59,961 nucleotides of DNA, taken from the IMG/VR virus record IMGVR_UViG_3300008264_000012, positions 1 to 59,961 of that record; one strand, given 5' to 3'. The notes beneath the pieces were generated by a model. It made no database searches. It was not told the DNA's origin and worked only from the letters and a program-made list of their open reading frames with translations. This DNA is from a virus. Shown here piece by piece: positions 50,759 to 59,108 of this stretch (position 1 is the stretch's first letter; every line of letters begins with the position of its first letter). A program made the translations under genes and the position numbers.

Positions 50759-53020
50759 TTAAGAATAAGAAGCTGCGATTCTATTAATGAGAATTTCACT
50801 TCCCATTAATACTATAGAATATAGATCTCTAGATCCATTTGATGGATTGGTCGCCGATCCACCTGGCCATTTTAATGAATTAGGTGTACTTGTAGTCCAA
50901 GTAAATGATGTTCCGCCACTATTATTATAGAAATATAGATAACATACTTTTTTCTGTGTAAGATTTACATTAAATGTTTGAGCAGCTGTAGCAGTTAGAT
51001 AAATCATATCATAATCATCAAAACTCAAATTGGTTGTTGCAGCTGCAACAGTAGCACTTACAGTTGTTTGATCTTTTTGATAATTGCCTTTAAAAGATCC
51101 AGTTATAATAGCACTATCTGTTTTGGAAATATATGAACCATTATCAACTTTGATACTTCCATATGAATATATCTTGCTACCACTGATGGATCCATACGCA
51201 CGCATATCACCGCTACTGGATACATAAAATGTATTTGCGAAACTACTAGATCCATATTGAACCAATATTGCGGTTTGTTTGTTTTCTACACCAACAGGCG
51301 CTCCGCCTACAAAGTTGCCGGCCAACACAGATCCTTTAACGTTAGCAGCTTGGTTGCTTCCACTAAACATTCTGATTTGTAACTTAGCTCGTAAATATTT
51401 ATCTATAGAACCAGTTGGTTCAGCCGGAGGAGTTACACCTATACCAACAGATCCATCTCTTGCAGCTGAATCCGTATTAATGTATGGCCAGAAATAAAAT
51501 CCATTACGAATTTGTTTCATCGCTGCCATTGTACCTGCCAGATTTGTAGTTCTAGATGTAATTGTACTATTTTTAAGGTGATATGAACCTGTAGTAATAC
51601 TCAATGTCAAACTACCACTGGTAACAGATGATATAAACCACTGATCTTGATTTGGATATCCAGTAGATCTATTTTTATTATGTAATACTAATCCCGATGA
51701 ATTTGATGTACCTGATCCTCTATTAACCACTACAAAATTGGATTGTGCATATTTAGCGGAAGCTGATATATACAAATTAATTTGTCCAAATTCATTTTTG
51801 TAAAATAATGGAGCAGTTGTTAATCTGTTATTGTCAAAGTATGGTATTGCACTTGAACTATTTAAAGATCCTTTTAATAAATAAGAGGATGTCAATGAAG
51901 TAGTAGATGAATCAGCTGTTATGGCGTTCAAAGCATTATCAACTGTACCAAGTACAGTTGAAGCTCTTAATGCGTATGAAGCACTTGTAGTTCTTGTAGA
52001 ATAACTACTGCTTATAGCTTTACTCGAAGTAAGTGCGTAACTGCTTGAGAAAGAGGAATACTTTCCACTTCCATTGTAAGAATAACTAGCGGTACCATTT
52101 ATTGTTAGATTAGACCAATTCAAATATGAAGCTGTGTCAGCAGTAGTTGACATACACATACTTGATGTTTGTGCGTAGCTACTGGATAGAGAAGACAATT
52201 CGCCAACTCCATTGTAAGAGTAACTAGATGTACCTACAAATGATGGTGATTCAATATAAACACTAGAATATATACTAGCAGCAGAAATATTATTGAATGT
52301 ACTGATACCCGAATTAGCTGTTACATTGCCTGTTAGCTTTCCTTTTAAACTACCAGTCATTGAAATATTGCCACTACCAGAAAATACTCCTGAGAATCCA
52401 TTTTGAGAATAGATTTTTGAACCAGATATAATTGAAGGTGTAGTTGTTCCAATTGGCGAATTATCTATAGTTACACTGCCGATAGACCCATCGTTTATAG
52501 CGACTAAATCTATTTCAGCATATGCAGCGTATAAATCATTATTTACGTCTACATTGTTAAATGAACTTTTACCTGTGCCAACTGTTACATTACCCAATAA
52601 ACGACCTTTTAAACTGCCTGATATACCAATACTAGCTGTGATTTGTTCAATCTTAAAAGGCGTGTTTTCAAGATTCAATCCATTTGGATAATCTAAAATT
52701 GTTATTTGACTACTTAAACTATTTCCAGTAAAGGTAATATTACCGCCACCGCCAACTGATTGATTAACATCTATTGTCTTTGCGTAGATTCCCAAAAACG
52801 TTGGTGCGGATGGATTGTATCCAATAGTAAGATAATCGCTTACTATGGCTCTTTTAAATAGATTTGGTACTTTTTGACTTATGACAGAATAGTTGTCACT
52901 TTCAAAGCTTCTAAAAGAACCTGTATAAGTGTTGTTTGGCCCTACAAAATTTAAGCTATTGAATGTGGTTAAAAGATCGCCGGTCTTTTGTACAAAATTA
53001 TTTACAGTAGATTTAATCAC
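50759..53020 (-). CDS. Large tail fibre protein with SSSYA repeats
   Basis: A 753-residue fibre. Two modules (about 134-165 and 218-250) contain SGSLKGRLLGNVT or GSLKGKLTGNVT followed by VGTGKSSFNNV-type strands. Residues about 270-375 are SSSYAxTSS repeats. The rest is a long Ser/Thr/Gly beta region, and the C-terminal about 100 residues (TVSATVAAATTNLSFDDYDM...SLKWPGGSATNPS) look like a knob or carbohydrate-contact domain. No S74 end. It lies right after phoH (4-nt overlap). Confidence 0.83.
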   Translation of the reverse strand: MIKSTVNNFVQKTGDLLTTFNSLNFVGPNNTYTGSFRSFESDNYSVISQKVPNLFKRAIVSDYLTIGYNPSAPTFLGIYAKTIDVNQSVGGGGNITFTGNSLSSQITILDYPNGLNLENTPFKIEQITASIGISGSLKGRLLGNVTVGTGKSSFNNVDVNNDLYAAYAEIDLVAINDGSIGSVTIDNSPIGTTTPSIISGSKIYSQNGFSGVFSGSGNISMTGSLKGKLTGNVTANSGISTFNNISAASIYSSVYIESPSFVGTSSYSYNGVGELSSLSSSYAQTSSMCMSTTADTASYLNWSNLTINGTASYSYNGSGKYSSFSSSYALTSSKAISSSYSTRTTSASYALRASTVLGTVDNALNAITADSSTTSLTSSYLLKGSLNSSSAIPYFDNNRLTTAPLFYKNEFGQINLYISASAKYAQSNFVVVNRGSGTSNSSGLVLHNKNRSTGYPNQDQWFISSVTSGSLTLSITTGSYHLKNSTITSRTTNLAGTMAAMKQIRNGFYFWPYINTDSAARDGSVGIGVTPPAEPTGSIDKYLRAKLQIRMFSGSNQAANVKGSVLAGNFVGGAPVGVENKQTAILVQYGSSSFANTFYVSSSGDMRAYGSISGSKIYSYGSIKVDNGSYISKTDSAIITGSFKGNYQKDQTTVSATVAAATTNLSFDDYDMIYLTATAAQTFNVNLTQKKVCYLYFYNNSGGTSFTWTTSTPNSLKWPGGSATNPSNGSRDLYSIVLMGSEILINRIAASYS
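51895..52210. repeat. SSSYA coding repeats
   Basis: In-frame repeats of SSSYAxTSS and SSYALTSS on the minus strand. Such repeats are typical of fibre shafts. Confidence 0.7.
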
Positions 53021-53727
53021 CCAACATTTTTTAGTTTTTTTAATATAAATTTTACTAAACCGCTTCGAACAATGTCTTCTTCGTCGAATTTAAACACATA
53101 AATGCCATTATTTCTACTTTCTTCGTCGTCAAAAATGTTCATCATCGGTACAAATCCACTTTTACCATTGATATCACTTTGATCAGGATCGCCACAGATA
53201 AATAACTTACTAAATTCGCCAACACGTGTGATCAATGTGGTTAATTCTTTTTTAGTCATATTTTGAGCTTCATCTGCTACGATACATTTAGCATTCCAAC
53301 TTAAACCGCGTAAGAAATTGATTGGAAATCCATGAATGCGTTCTTCTTTTTTCAACTTATCAATGTCGTGTTTTGGCAATAATTCTTCTAACTTATCGAT
53401 CAATGGTTGAATGTATGGACTCATTTTTTCATCCATTTCACCTGGTAAAAATCCTAATTTGCTATCACTACTTTCTACTATGCTTCGTACATAAACTATT
53501 TCACTCACTCTTTTTTGATTCAATAAGTTTAAACCGGCTAATATTGATGTATATGTTTTGGAAGTTCCAGCTGGGCCAGATATAAAGACTAGTTTGGTTG
53601 TTTTATTTTGTAGTAAATTTAATAATTCAATTTGTTTTGGGGTAAGAGATCGTTCATCTATTCTAACTGATTCTCTAATTTTTTCGTTTTGGTGAACCTT
53701 TGGACTTGTGTCTTTTTTCTTGCTCAT
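53017..53727 (-). CDS. phoH: PhoH-like ATPase
   Basis: A 236-residue P-loop ATPase. LTPKQIELLNLL opens the domain, then Walker A ISGPAGTSKTYTS (about 54-66), VYVRSIVESSDSKLGFLPG (PhoH signature), Walker B CIVADEAQNMT (about 150-160) and ICGDPDQSD. PhoH is common in T4-like phages; its role may be RNA handling, and this remains unclear. It overlaps the upstream gene by 53 nt and the fibre gene by 4 nt. Confidence 0.95.
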   Translation of the reverse strand: MSKKKDTSPKVHQNEKIRESVRIDERSLTPKQIELLNLLQNKTTKLVFISGPAGTSKTYTSILAGLNLLNQKRVSEIVYVRSIVESSDSKLGFLPGEMDEKMSPYIQPLIDKLEELLPKHDIDKLKKEERIHGFPINFLRGLSWNAKCIVADEAQNMTKKELTTLITRVGEFSKLFICGDPDQSDINGKSGFVPMMNIFDDEESRNNGIYVFKFDEEDIVRSGLVKFILKKLKNVG

Positions 53728-54025
53728 TTTTTTGGTTTAGTTGTTGTTTGATATTTAAAACACGACCGCAATGTTCATATACCTCAGATGAGATGTAGTA
53801 ATTATAAATAGTATTTAAATTACTTTCGAAAGAATTGCGGTCTAATACTACTATGAAATCGGAGTCTTTAAAATTAAAGACCTCTATCGCATTCAAATTG
53901 TTCTCCACCGCATAACATATTGACGAAACAACCTGTTCCATCAATTTAATTTTATTGATTTTAATCAAACTCTCCATCTGACCATAATCAGATGGCAAAG
54001 TTAATGAAGAGTATTTATCTGTCAT
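53675..54025 (-). CDS. Hypothetical 116-aa protein overlapping phoH
   Basis: Reads MTDKYSSLTLPSDYGQMESL, then LMEQVVSSICYAVENNLNAI and a very basic C-terminus (NEQEKRHKSKGSPKRK). Two ATGs sit side by side (54028 and 54025). The second is four bases after TACTTATA, which fits the spacing at other genes, so I prefer it. The 53-nt overlap with phoH implies translational coupling. Function unknown. Confidence 0.72.
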   Translation of the reverse strand: MTDKYSSLTLPSDYGQMESLIKINKIKLMEQVVSSICYAVENNLNAIEVFNFKDSDFIVVLDRNSFESNLNTIYNYYISSEVYEHCGRVLNIKQQLNQKNEQEKRHKSKGSPKRKN

Positions 54026-54029
54026 CATA

Positions 54030-54037
54030 TATAAGTA
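54030..54037 (-). promoter_or_regulatory. TACTTATA motif before the phoH unit
   Basis: The minus strand reads TACTTATA, four bases, then the ATG at 54025, just after a terminator. Confidence 0.45.
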
Positions 54038-54050
54038 TATAGGAAAAAAT

Positions 54051-54074
54051 AAAGACGTTACCGAAGTAACGTCT
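54051..54074 (-). terminator. Terminator before the phoH unit
   Basis: A 10-bp stem (AAGACGTTAC and its complement) with a short CGAA loop and a T-rich run on the minus strand. It ends the transcript of the two small genes at 54.1-54.5 kb. Confidence 0.88.
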
Positions 54075-54098
54075 TTTCAGAACCAATTTGGTTAAATC

Positions 54099-54332
54099 TT
54101 ACTTTTTCTTTTTCTTTTTTACTGGTTTATCACTATCATTTTCAACCTTTTCTACTGACGAAATAGTCGAATTTAACTGTTGTAACTTTTTCGCAGAAGC
54201 ATTTTTCCAAGAACGAATTGTTTCTGGAGATGCATCTACGTATGTTTTGCTTATCTGCAACAAATCTAGTACTTCTTTTTCTGTACTAGCTGCGTTAATC
54301 TTCTGTTTCAGACCAAATATATTACCACTCAT
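54099..54332 (-). CDS. Hypothetical 77-aa protein with Lys tail
   Basis: Helical protein (NIFGLKQKINAASTEKEVLD) with a run of Lys at the C-terminus. Its ATG overlaps the stop of the 63-aa gene by one base. No family recognised. It may bind nucleic acid from the basic tail, as a weak guess. Confidence 0.68.
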   Translation of the reverse strand: MSGNIFGLKQKINAASTEKEVLDLLQISKTYVDASPETIRSWKNASAKKLQQLNSTISSVEKVENDSDKPVKKKKKK

Positions 54333-54523
54333 TATTTACCTTTCACTTCTACAATTTCAATTTTAGAACCATCTGGCCATCGTTTAAGAATTGAAGACCA
54401 ATGATCATATTCAGTTTTAGCTTCATCCTTGGATGGATATTCCAAATCTGAAACTCGTCTGCCATCACGTAGGATTACGTACTTAATATTGTTATCCATA
54501 ACACTATCACTTTTAACTGTCAT
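54332..54523 (-). CDS. Hypothetical 63-aa protein
   Basis: Small protein reading VILRDGRRVSDLEYPSKDEA followed by a Trp-containing helix and IEIVEVKGK. A small alpha/beta fold is likely. Coupled to the 77-aa gene by overlap. It faces the plus-strand block across a 150-nt divergent region. Confidence 0.68.
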   Translation of the reverse strand: MTVKSDSVMDNNIKYVILRDGRRVSDLEYPSKDEAKTEYDHWSSILKRWPDGSKIEIVEVKGK

Positions 54524-54675
54524 ACTAATTTATAATTTAATATTTAAATGTGGTAATATATTTTCGAGTTCTAAGATTACCAGCCTTAGAACATAATCTA
54601 ATAATACATACAAATAGCGATTACGTCAACTTTATTTTAATCAACTTTTATTTACACCGAGATATTTATATAGAT
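54524..54675. other. Divergent intergenic region
   Basis: A 152-nt AT-rich gap between the leftward 63-aa gene and the rightward 54676 gene. It contains TATTTATA for the rightward gene at its right edge and no clear terminator. An open stretch (54550-54675) in frame with the downstream gene looks non-coding. Confidence 0.6.
54663..54670 (+). promoter_or_regulatory. TATTTATA motif before the plus-strand block
   Basis: Reads TATTTATA, TAGAT, ATG at 54676. This is the key plus-strand example: the motif again has the same orientation relative to its gene, as in the minus-strand cases. Confidence 0.6.
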
Positions 54676-56333
54676 ATGATAGCTTTATTGGAAGAAAATC
54701 AATTGTTAAATCCGAATTTATCTAAACAAGAAATTGATAATTTAAAAAAATCCGAATTTACATTCAACCGAATGTTAAAAGAATTAGCTATTCTACACGA
54801 ATGTATAGAAAATAACACTCTACATTTAGCAGAATTTAAACTAAGTGTTGGTACTCGTAAAACATTAAGAGAAATATACAAACGCAATCAACAAATTTCA
54901 GACATATCACTGTTAGTAGAAGCCGCTACAGATCCAGTATCAACGGCTGATACTTCAAAAAATATATTATCACTGATCAATAAATTTCACGGTGATAATA
55001 AACAATATCTAGATAATGTTGGATCTGATGTGAGACTAAAAGACACATCCATACCAAAAAATATTGGAGCCGAACCAAGCATCATTCAAAAGGCTGCATT
55101 AAAAACAAAAGAATTAGGTGGTAAAGCCGGTCAGATTGCAATGAACCTATTTCAATCGATTGTAGTAAATGCATTAAATAGATTTGTAAATTGGTCATCT
55201 TCATTAAAATCAGATATTTTGGATGCAAAAAAACAAGGATCCGCTTGGCAAATGATAATGTCCAAATTGGGTCCAAGTATGAAAATTGCAAAAAGAGCAC
55301 CCGATGGATCCATAACATATGAGAACGATTCTTCTGGAACATCGTTGCTCAATAAATTACAAGATTTTACAAAGTTGAATCCAAAATGGACCAATACAAT
55401 AATTGGTCTGTTAATCAACATTACAAAAATGTTATCAGTATCATTCGCAGGTGCTAGTGTAGGTACATCATTGGTAATCGGCGTTTTAGTTGGTTTATTA
55501 ATAAGAACAATTGCTGGTCATTATCTCAAAAAAGAATCCTGGGGAGATGCGTTTAAAAAGGCATTAACAGTCACAGGTTTATCATTGGTTGGTGGATCAC
55601 TTACAAAAGGATTATTTAGTTACTTCAAAGGCGGAGGATTCATTGATGGCGCTAAATCTTACTTTGTAGGCGCACCAGGAACAGATCAGGTCTCAGATGC
55701 ATCTATATTGAGCGGAAATGTCAAAGTATCTGAAGTTGATGTATCAAAATTAATGGTGAGCGCAAGACGAGGCGGAGACACAACGTTGCTTACTATTATC
55801 AGAAAGACAACGAAGAAATTGCCGATGTTATAAATAGCGCGGGTGGATTACCTAAAAATTTATTAAATGTAGCTGCAGCAGATGCAACTAATGCAACAAT
55901 TGTTGGAAAGTCTATAAAAGAACTTGGAAAACTCGCACTGGGCGGAGATGCAAACGCAGCAGATGCCTATATGCAAAAGTTTTTGGTATCGGGTAAAGGA
56001 GGCGAAACTCAATATAGAATCTTGAAGACTGCATTGGCCGCTGGCATCATCGACAAAGAAAAGTTTTTCTCAGGTGTTGGACCACAGACACTTAATTTGA
56101 GTGCTCAATTAAGAGGATACGTACCTGTGAGTATCAACGGCAAGAGTGTTATTGATTATTTAACACCCAAAGAAGCATCAAATGCATATGCAGCTATGAG
56201 CCTGGCTCAGTCTATGGGAAATCCTGTCAATGCAGATGAGTTAGCCAAATTGGCTGCAAAAGCAGGCGCAGAAGATGCTCAATCAGTAAAAGAATCAGTA
56301 TACAAGACGTTGATTAAAAAACTATATATATAA
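54676..56333 (+). CDS. Possible internal virion protein, about 552 aa, with a frame break near 55.79 kb
   Basis: The first frame (54676-55833) starts MIALLEENQLLNPNLSKQE. It has a helical N-terminal part, then about residues 235-315 with hydrophobic helices (WTNTIIGLLINITKMLSVSF, GTSLVIGVLVGLLIRTIAGH) and a Gly-rich region. It then stops at TAA 55831-55833. The -1 frame is open from 55740 to 56333 and reads naturally as YYYQKDNEEIADVINSAGG up to a stop after KLYI. Adding one base near 55787 (TTLAYYYQ) joins them. The ATG at 55971 would leave a coding-like gap. Membrane-like helices and leader-like start suggest an internal or delivery protein; unproven. Confidence 0.7.
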
Positions 56334-56334
56334 T

Positions 56335-57903
56335 ATGAATGAAATAAATTACACCGAAGAGTTGTATAAAGAATTTTTAAATGAAGCTGGTTTTTTAGAT
56401 AAATTAAAAGGATCAGTGGGTTTAGGTGGAAAAAAAGAATTGTCACCTAACGATCTTGAAGTTTTGGATAAAAATGTAGATGCTCTTTTAACTAGTATTG
56501 CAAGTGAAATAGGATCAACCAAAGAAAATCTTATTAATGATCTCACAAATGGGCCAAGTAAAGATTTAATTACCCCCGAAATAATTCAATATGCAACACA
56601 ATTGATAGATTTATCAAATAAGATTAAATCGGTAAGAAGTACAACAGGCACTGCTGGCACAACAGACACTGCTGGCACAACAGACACTGCTGGCACAACA
56701 GGCACAACAGGCACAACAGGCACAACAGACACAACAGACACTGCTGGCACAACAGGCACAACAGGCACAACAGACACAACAGGCACACAAGGAAGATCTG
56801 GATATCAAAGTAAAAAGATTGATGATTTAAATTTTGGCGATGATATTGGTAATGGTACTATTTTAAAACAAATAAATGTAAGTAAAATAAAACAAGATTT
56901 TGATAATTTATATAACAATTTGCCAGTAGATGCCAAGAATGTTTTAAATAATATAACAAATGATACTAAAATAATACCTAAAAATATAGAATTGCCTATT
57001 AGACCGCCTGTTATAAGAACTCCTCCTGTTATAACAGAAATAGATGAATTATCTTATTGGGATGATAGTCGTAGAAAAAATGAATTTATAAATAATTTCG
57101 AAACGATAATTAAATCAATTACACCTTCATTAGGTATTGAACCATACGAACTTAAAAAACTTTATATCATTTTACATAAAAATGGCATAGGTGATATTTT
57201 CAATAAATTATATGCAACATATACTGTATTAAAAGCTGGCAAATCTATAAAAGATGCTTTTTCAAATGTATCATCGCCAAGTGATCCAGGCACTGCTGGT
57301 ACAACAGGCACTGCTGGTACAACAGGCACAACAGGTGTAGAAGAAGATAAATTGACACCTGATGAAATAAATAAATTTGGGGCTTATTATTCACAATTAA
57401 TAAGACTTCAATCCGAACTCAAAAAAGGATTAGGCAAAGATTTACAAATGAATAAAAGTGTAAGCAGATATTTTTCCACTTTAAAAAATTCATTAGAATC
57501 AACAAGACTTCTTGATTTTATTTCGGTTGAAAATAAACCTATAGCCAAAAAATTAAAGAAAAAATTTATCAAAAGATTTTTATGGGAATTAAACAACACT
57601 CCGTCAATTTCTCAGGTCAAAGATTTAATTGGTAAAATAAATGAACAAGAATCGGTGGGATCTGGAAACACATCGACCAATTTATTAGCACAATCCACAT
57701 CTATAATTGAAGCTATAAATAAAAGTTTGCCTGCAATGGTAATGTTATTAAAAGAACTTTCTAAAAGTAAGTTGTCTTCAGATGAAGATAAAATGTTGAT
57801 GGGTGTTTTAAAGAAATTCTTAAAAGCGATAGTTAATAAAAATACACAAGATTTGGTAGTAGATCCCAAAGTAAAAAATGCAATCACCTCTTTATCAAAA
57901 TAA
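56335..57903 (+). CDS. Putative internal head protein with capsid-targeting-like leader and TGT repeats
   Basis: A 522-residue protein. The N-terminus MNEINYTEELYKEFLNEAG has EFLNE-A, very like T4 internal-protein leaders MKTYQEFIAE-A, which are removed by gp21. Residues about 102-152 and 319-337 are TGT/TAG/TDT repeats. Between and after them are charged helices (for example LSYWDDSRRKNEFINNFETI and ELKKLYIILHKNGIGDIF). It begins one nt after the previous gene's stop. An internal protein processed by the prohead protease is the best guess from the leader. Confidence 0.72.
   Translation: MNEINYTEELYKEFLNEAGFLDKLKGSVGLGGKKELSPNDLEVLDKNVDALLTSIASEIGSTKENLINDLTNGPSKDLITPEIIQYATQLIDLSNKIKSVRSTTGTAGTTDTAGTTDTAGTTGTTGTTGTTDTTDTAGTTGTTGTTDTTGTQGRSGYQSKKIDDLNFGDDIGNGTILKQINVSKIKQDFDNLYNNLPVDAKNVLNNITNDTKIIPKNIELPIRPPVIRTPPVITEIDELSYWDDSRRKNEFINNFETIIKSITPSLGIEPYELKKLYIILHKNGIGDIFNKLYATYTVLKAGKSIKDAFSNVSSPSDPGTAGTTGTAGTTGTTGVEEDKLTPDEINKFGAYYSQLIRLQSELKKGLGKDLQMNKSVSRYFSTLKNSLESTRLLDFISVENKPIAKKLKKKFIKRFLWELNNTPSISQVKDLIGKINEQESVGSGNTSTNLLAQSTSIIEAINKSLPAMVMLLKELSKSKLSSDEDKMLMGVLKKFLKAIVNKNTQDLVVDPKVKNAITSLSK
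56641..56790. repeat. Tandem repeat encoding TGT, TAG, TDT triplets
   Basis: In-frame short repeats (ACAGGCACAACAGACACAAC-type units of 9-24 bp). All units are multiples of three, so copy number can vary without breaking the frame. Confidence 0.88.
57287..57337. repeat. Second tract of the same TGT/TAG repeat
   Basis: A shorter copy of the 56.64 kb tract in the same gene, separated by about 500 nt of non-repetitive sequence. Confidence 0.85.
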
Positions 57904-57955
57904 CACAATATAATAATTTACAAAATAGATTATTAGATATGTATATGAAAATATT

Positions 57956-58240
57956 ATGAGTGATGTTACTAAATTTACAGAACAAGAAATGCAAGAAATC
58001 GCAATAGTTCAATCCAAATATCAACAGAAAATATTTGAACTTGGTCAATTGCAATTAGAAGAAATCGAATTGGAACAAACCAAAACAGAACTAACTGATA
58101 GAAGAACCGCAATTCTCGCTGAATGGAAAGATATTCAAAAATTAGAAGAAGGTTTATTGAATAATTTAGCTACAAAATACGGTGATGGCAGCCTCAATTT
58201 AAAAGACGGTACGTTTAAACCCGCTCCTAAACAACAGTAA
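57956..58240 (+). CDS. Small coiled-coil protein, 94 aa
   Basis: Starts MSDVTKFTEQEMQEIAIVQ and continues as a single long helix (FELGQLQLEEIELEQTKTEL) ending in a short Gly/Asn-rich tail. I remember similar helical proteins in environmental T4-like phages without a function. It closes the plus-strand block before a bidirectional terminator. Confidence 0.75.
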   Translation: MSDVTKFTEQEMQEIAIVQSKYQQKIFELGQLQLEEIELEQTKTELTDRRTAILAEWKDIQKLEEGLLNNLATKYGDGSLNLKDGTFKPAPKQQ

Positions 58241-58241
58241 T

Positions 58242-58269
58242 AAAAAACCCGGTCGAAAGACCGGGTTTT
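58242..58269. terminator. Bidirectional terminator between convergent genes
   Basis: A stem formed by AAACCCGGTC and GACCGGGTTT with a GAAA tetraloop, flanked by A and T runs. It serves both the 94-aa gene and the opposing 61-aa gene. Confidence 0.92.
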
Positions 58270-58272
58270 GTT

Positions 58273-58458
58273 TTATTTAGTTGGATCTCCAATTGAAGCT
58301 TCTTCTACAATCGCTTTAATTTCAGATTCAATTTCTTTCATGCGATCTTTGTAGCCAGCAGCTACATCCTTGAAGTCTTTCTTAACGTGTAAGAGATCTT
58401 CGGTTAGTTGATATACTTTCTTTTCGGCTTCAGCCTTTGTTAGTTTAATATTACTCAT
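58273..58458 (-). CDS. Hypothetical 61-aa helical protein
   Basis: A charged helix (LTKAEAEKKVYQLTEDLLHV) with no membrane segment. Its ATG overlaps the stop of the ADP-ribosyltransferase-like gene by 4 nt. It may be a partner of that protein, but function is unknown. Confidence 0.7.
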   Translation of the reverse strand: MSNIKLTKAEAEKKVYQLTEDLLHVKKDFKDVAAGYKDRMKEIESEIKAIVEEASIGDPTK

Positions 58459-58865
58459 AACTGTTTTAAGTCTATAATTTTGGTTACTGCTTCTATCGGT
58501 ATATAACTAGTAACATAATTGCCTGGATCTACATTTTTTAAATCGGGTAACTTACTTTTATCTATTACTACTACTATACCTTCTCCTTTGTCTCTGTAAT
58601 TGACCAAGGCAAATCTAGCTGCCAATTTAAAATCACTCGCTAGATAACTACCCACAATGTTTCGGGTATTTCCCCTACCTTTTGAAGTAACTTTACCAGT
58701 ACTCTTCAAAATATTATATTCTTTCTCAGACATTCCTCTATAAAGTTTAGTACTGTCTGTAGGAATTTTATCTAACTCATCGGCGATATACTGTAATTTT
58801 CCAGTTGGTTCCCATACTAGATAATCATATATGCTAGATTCGTATAATAAACTATATCTTTTCAT
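58455..58865 (-). CDS. Probable ADP-ribosyltransferase-fold protein
   Basis: A 136-residue protein. KLYRGMSEKEYNILKSTG (about 40-57) carries the conserved Arg of the R-S-E class; GSYLASDFKLAARFAL (about 72-87) fits the Ser strand and NAD-binding helix; GIVVVIDKSKLPDL and NYVTSYIPIEAVTKI supply the ending with a possible Glu (about 128). This layout fits small phage ADP-ribosyltransferases such as T4 ModA and Alt, but the exact catalytic Glu (usually ExE) is not clear. TATTTATA lies five bases before its ATG. Host polymerase or another protein may be the target; inference only. Confidence 0.62.
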   Translation of the reverse strand: MKRYSLLYESSIYDYLVWEPTGKLQYIADELDKIPTDSTKLYRGMSEKEYNILKSTGKVTSKGRGNTRNIVGSYLASDFKLAARFALVNYRDKGEGIVVVIDKSKLPDLKNVDPGNYVTSYIPIEAVTKIIDLKQL

Positions 58866-58870
58866 TGCTG

Positions 58871-58878
58871 TATAAATA
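58871..58878 (-). promoter_or_regulatory. TATTTATA motif before the ADP-ribosyltransferase-like gene
   Basis: The minus strand reads TATTTATA, five bases, then the ATG at 58865. The adjacent plus-strand gene has TACTTATA four bases before its own ATG, so the 25-nt space holds two diverging motifs. Confidence 0.6.
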
Positions 58879-58886
58879 TACTTATA
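58879..58886 (+). promoter_or_regulatory. TACTTATA motif before the 71-aa gene
   Basis: Reads TACTTATA, GTTA, ATG at 58891 on the plus strand; directly abuts the oppositely oriented TATTTATA. Confidence 0.45.
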
Positions 58887-58890
58887 GTTA

Positions 58891-59106
58891 ATGGAAGAGA
58901 TTAATTTTCACCAAGTTAGTATAAACAATCACGATATAACAGTTTGGGCTAACAGATTTGTTGTACTAAGACATCCAGAAAAATGTGATCTATACGAGGA
59001 TGATTGTTGTAGAGAACGAATCACGAAGTATTTAATTGAAGAAGGTTACATCAATGATAGTGGAGTGTTGATTATTGATAGCTACATTGATTTTGAACCT
59101 GAATAA
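58891..59106 (+). CDS. Hypothetical 71-aa protein
   Basis: Reads EEINFHQVSINNHDITVWAN with a central Cys-rich segment (ECCxxD-type: LYEDDCCRERITKYLIEE) and ends with acidic residues. It lies alone between a divergent motif pair and the 3' end of the tmRNA on the other strand. No family recognised. Confidence 0.68.
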   Translation: MEEINFHQVSINNHDITVWANRFVVLRHPEKCDLYEDDCCRERITKYLIEEGYINDSGVLIIDSYIDFEPE

Positions 59107-59108
59107 AA

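Noticed and set aside
35418-52210. The repeats in fibre genes as CRISPR arrays
   Set aside because: They are in-frame coding repeats without regular spacers.
54550-54675. An upstream extension of the plus-strand gene at 54676
   Set aside because: The extension has protein-unlike composition. The ATG at 54676 has TATTTATA five bases upstream, as at other genes.
56586-56808. Minus-strand Cys- or Val-rich frames across the TGT repeat
   Set aside because: They are shadows of the repeat. The plus-strand gene continues on both sides, and the minus frames do not.
3245-58878. TATAAATA on the opposite strand as classical T4 late promoters
   Set aside because: At most sites it would transcribe antisense into the upstream gene, while the complementary reading always faces a start codon on either strand. 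Only 3245-3252 also has it in the sense direction.
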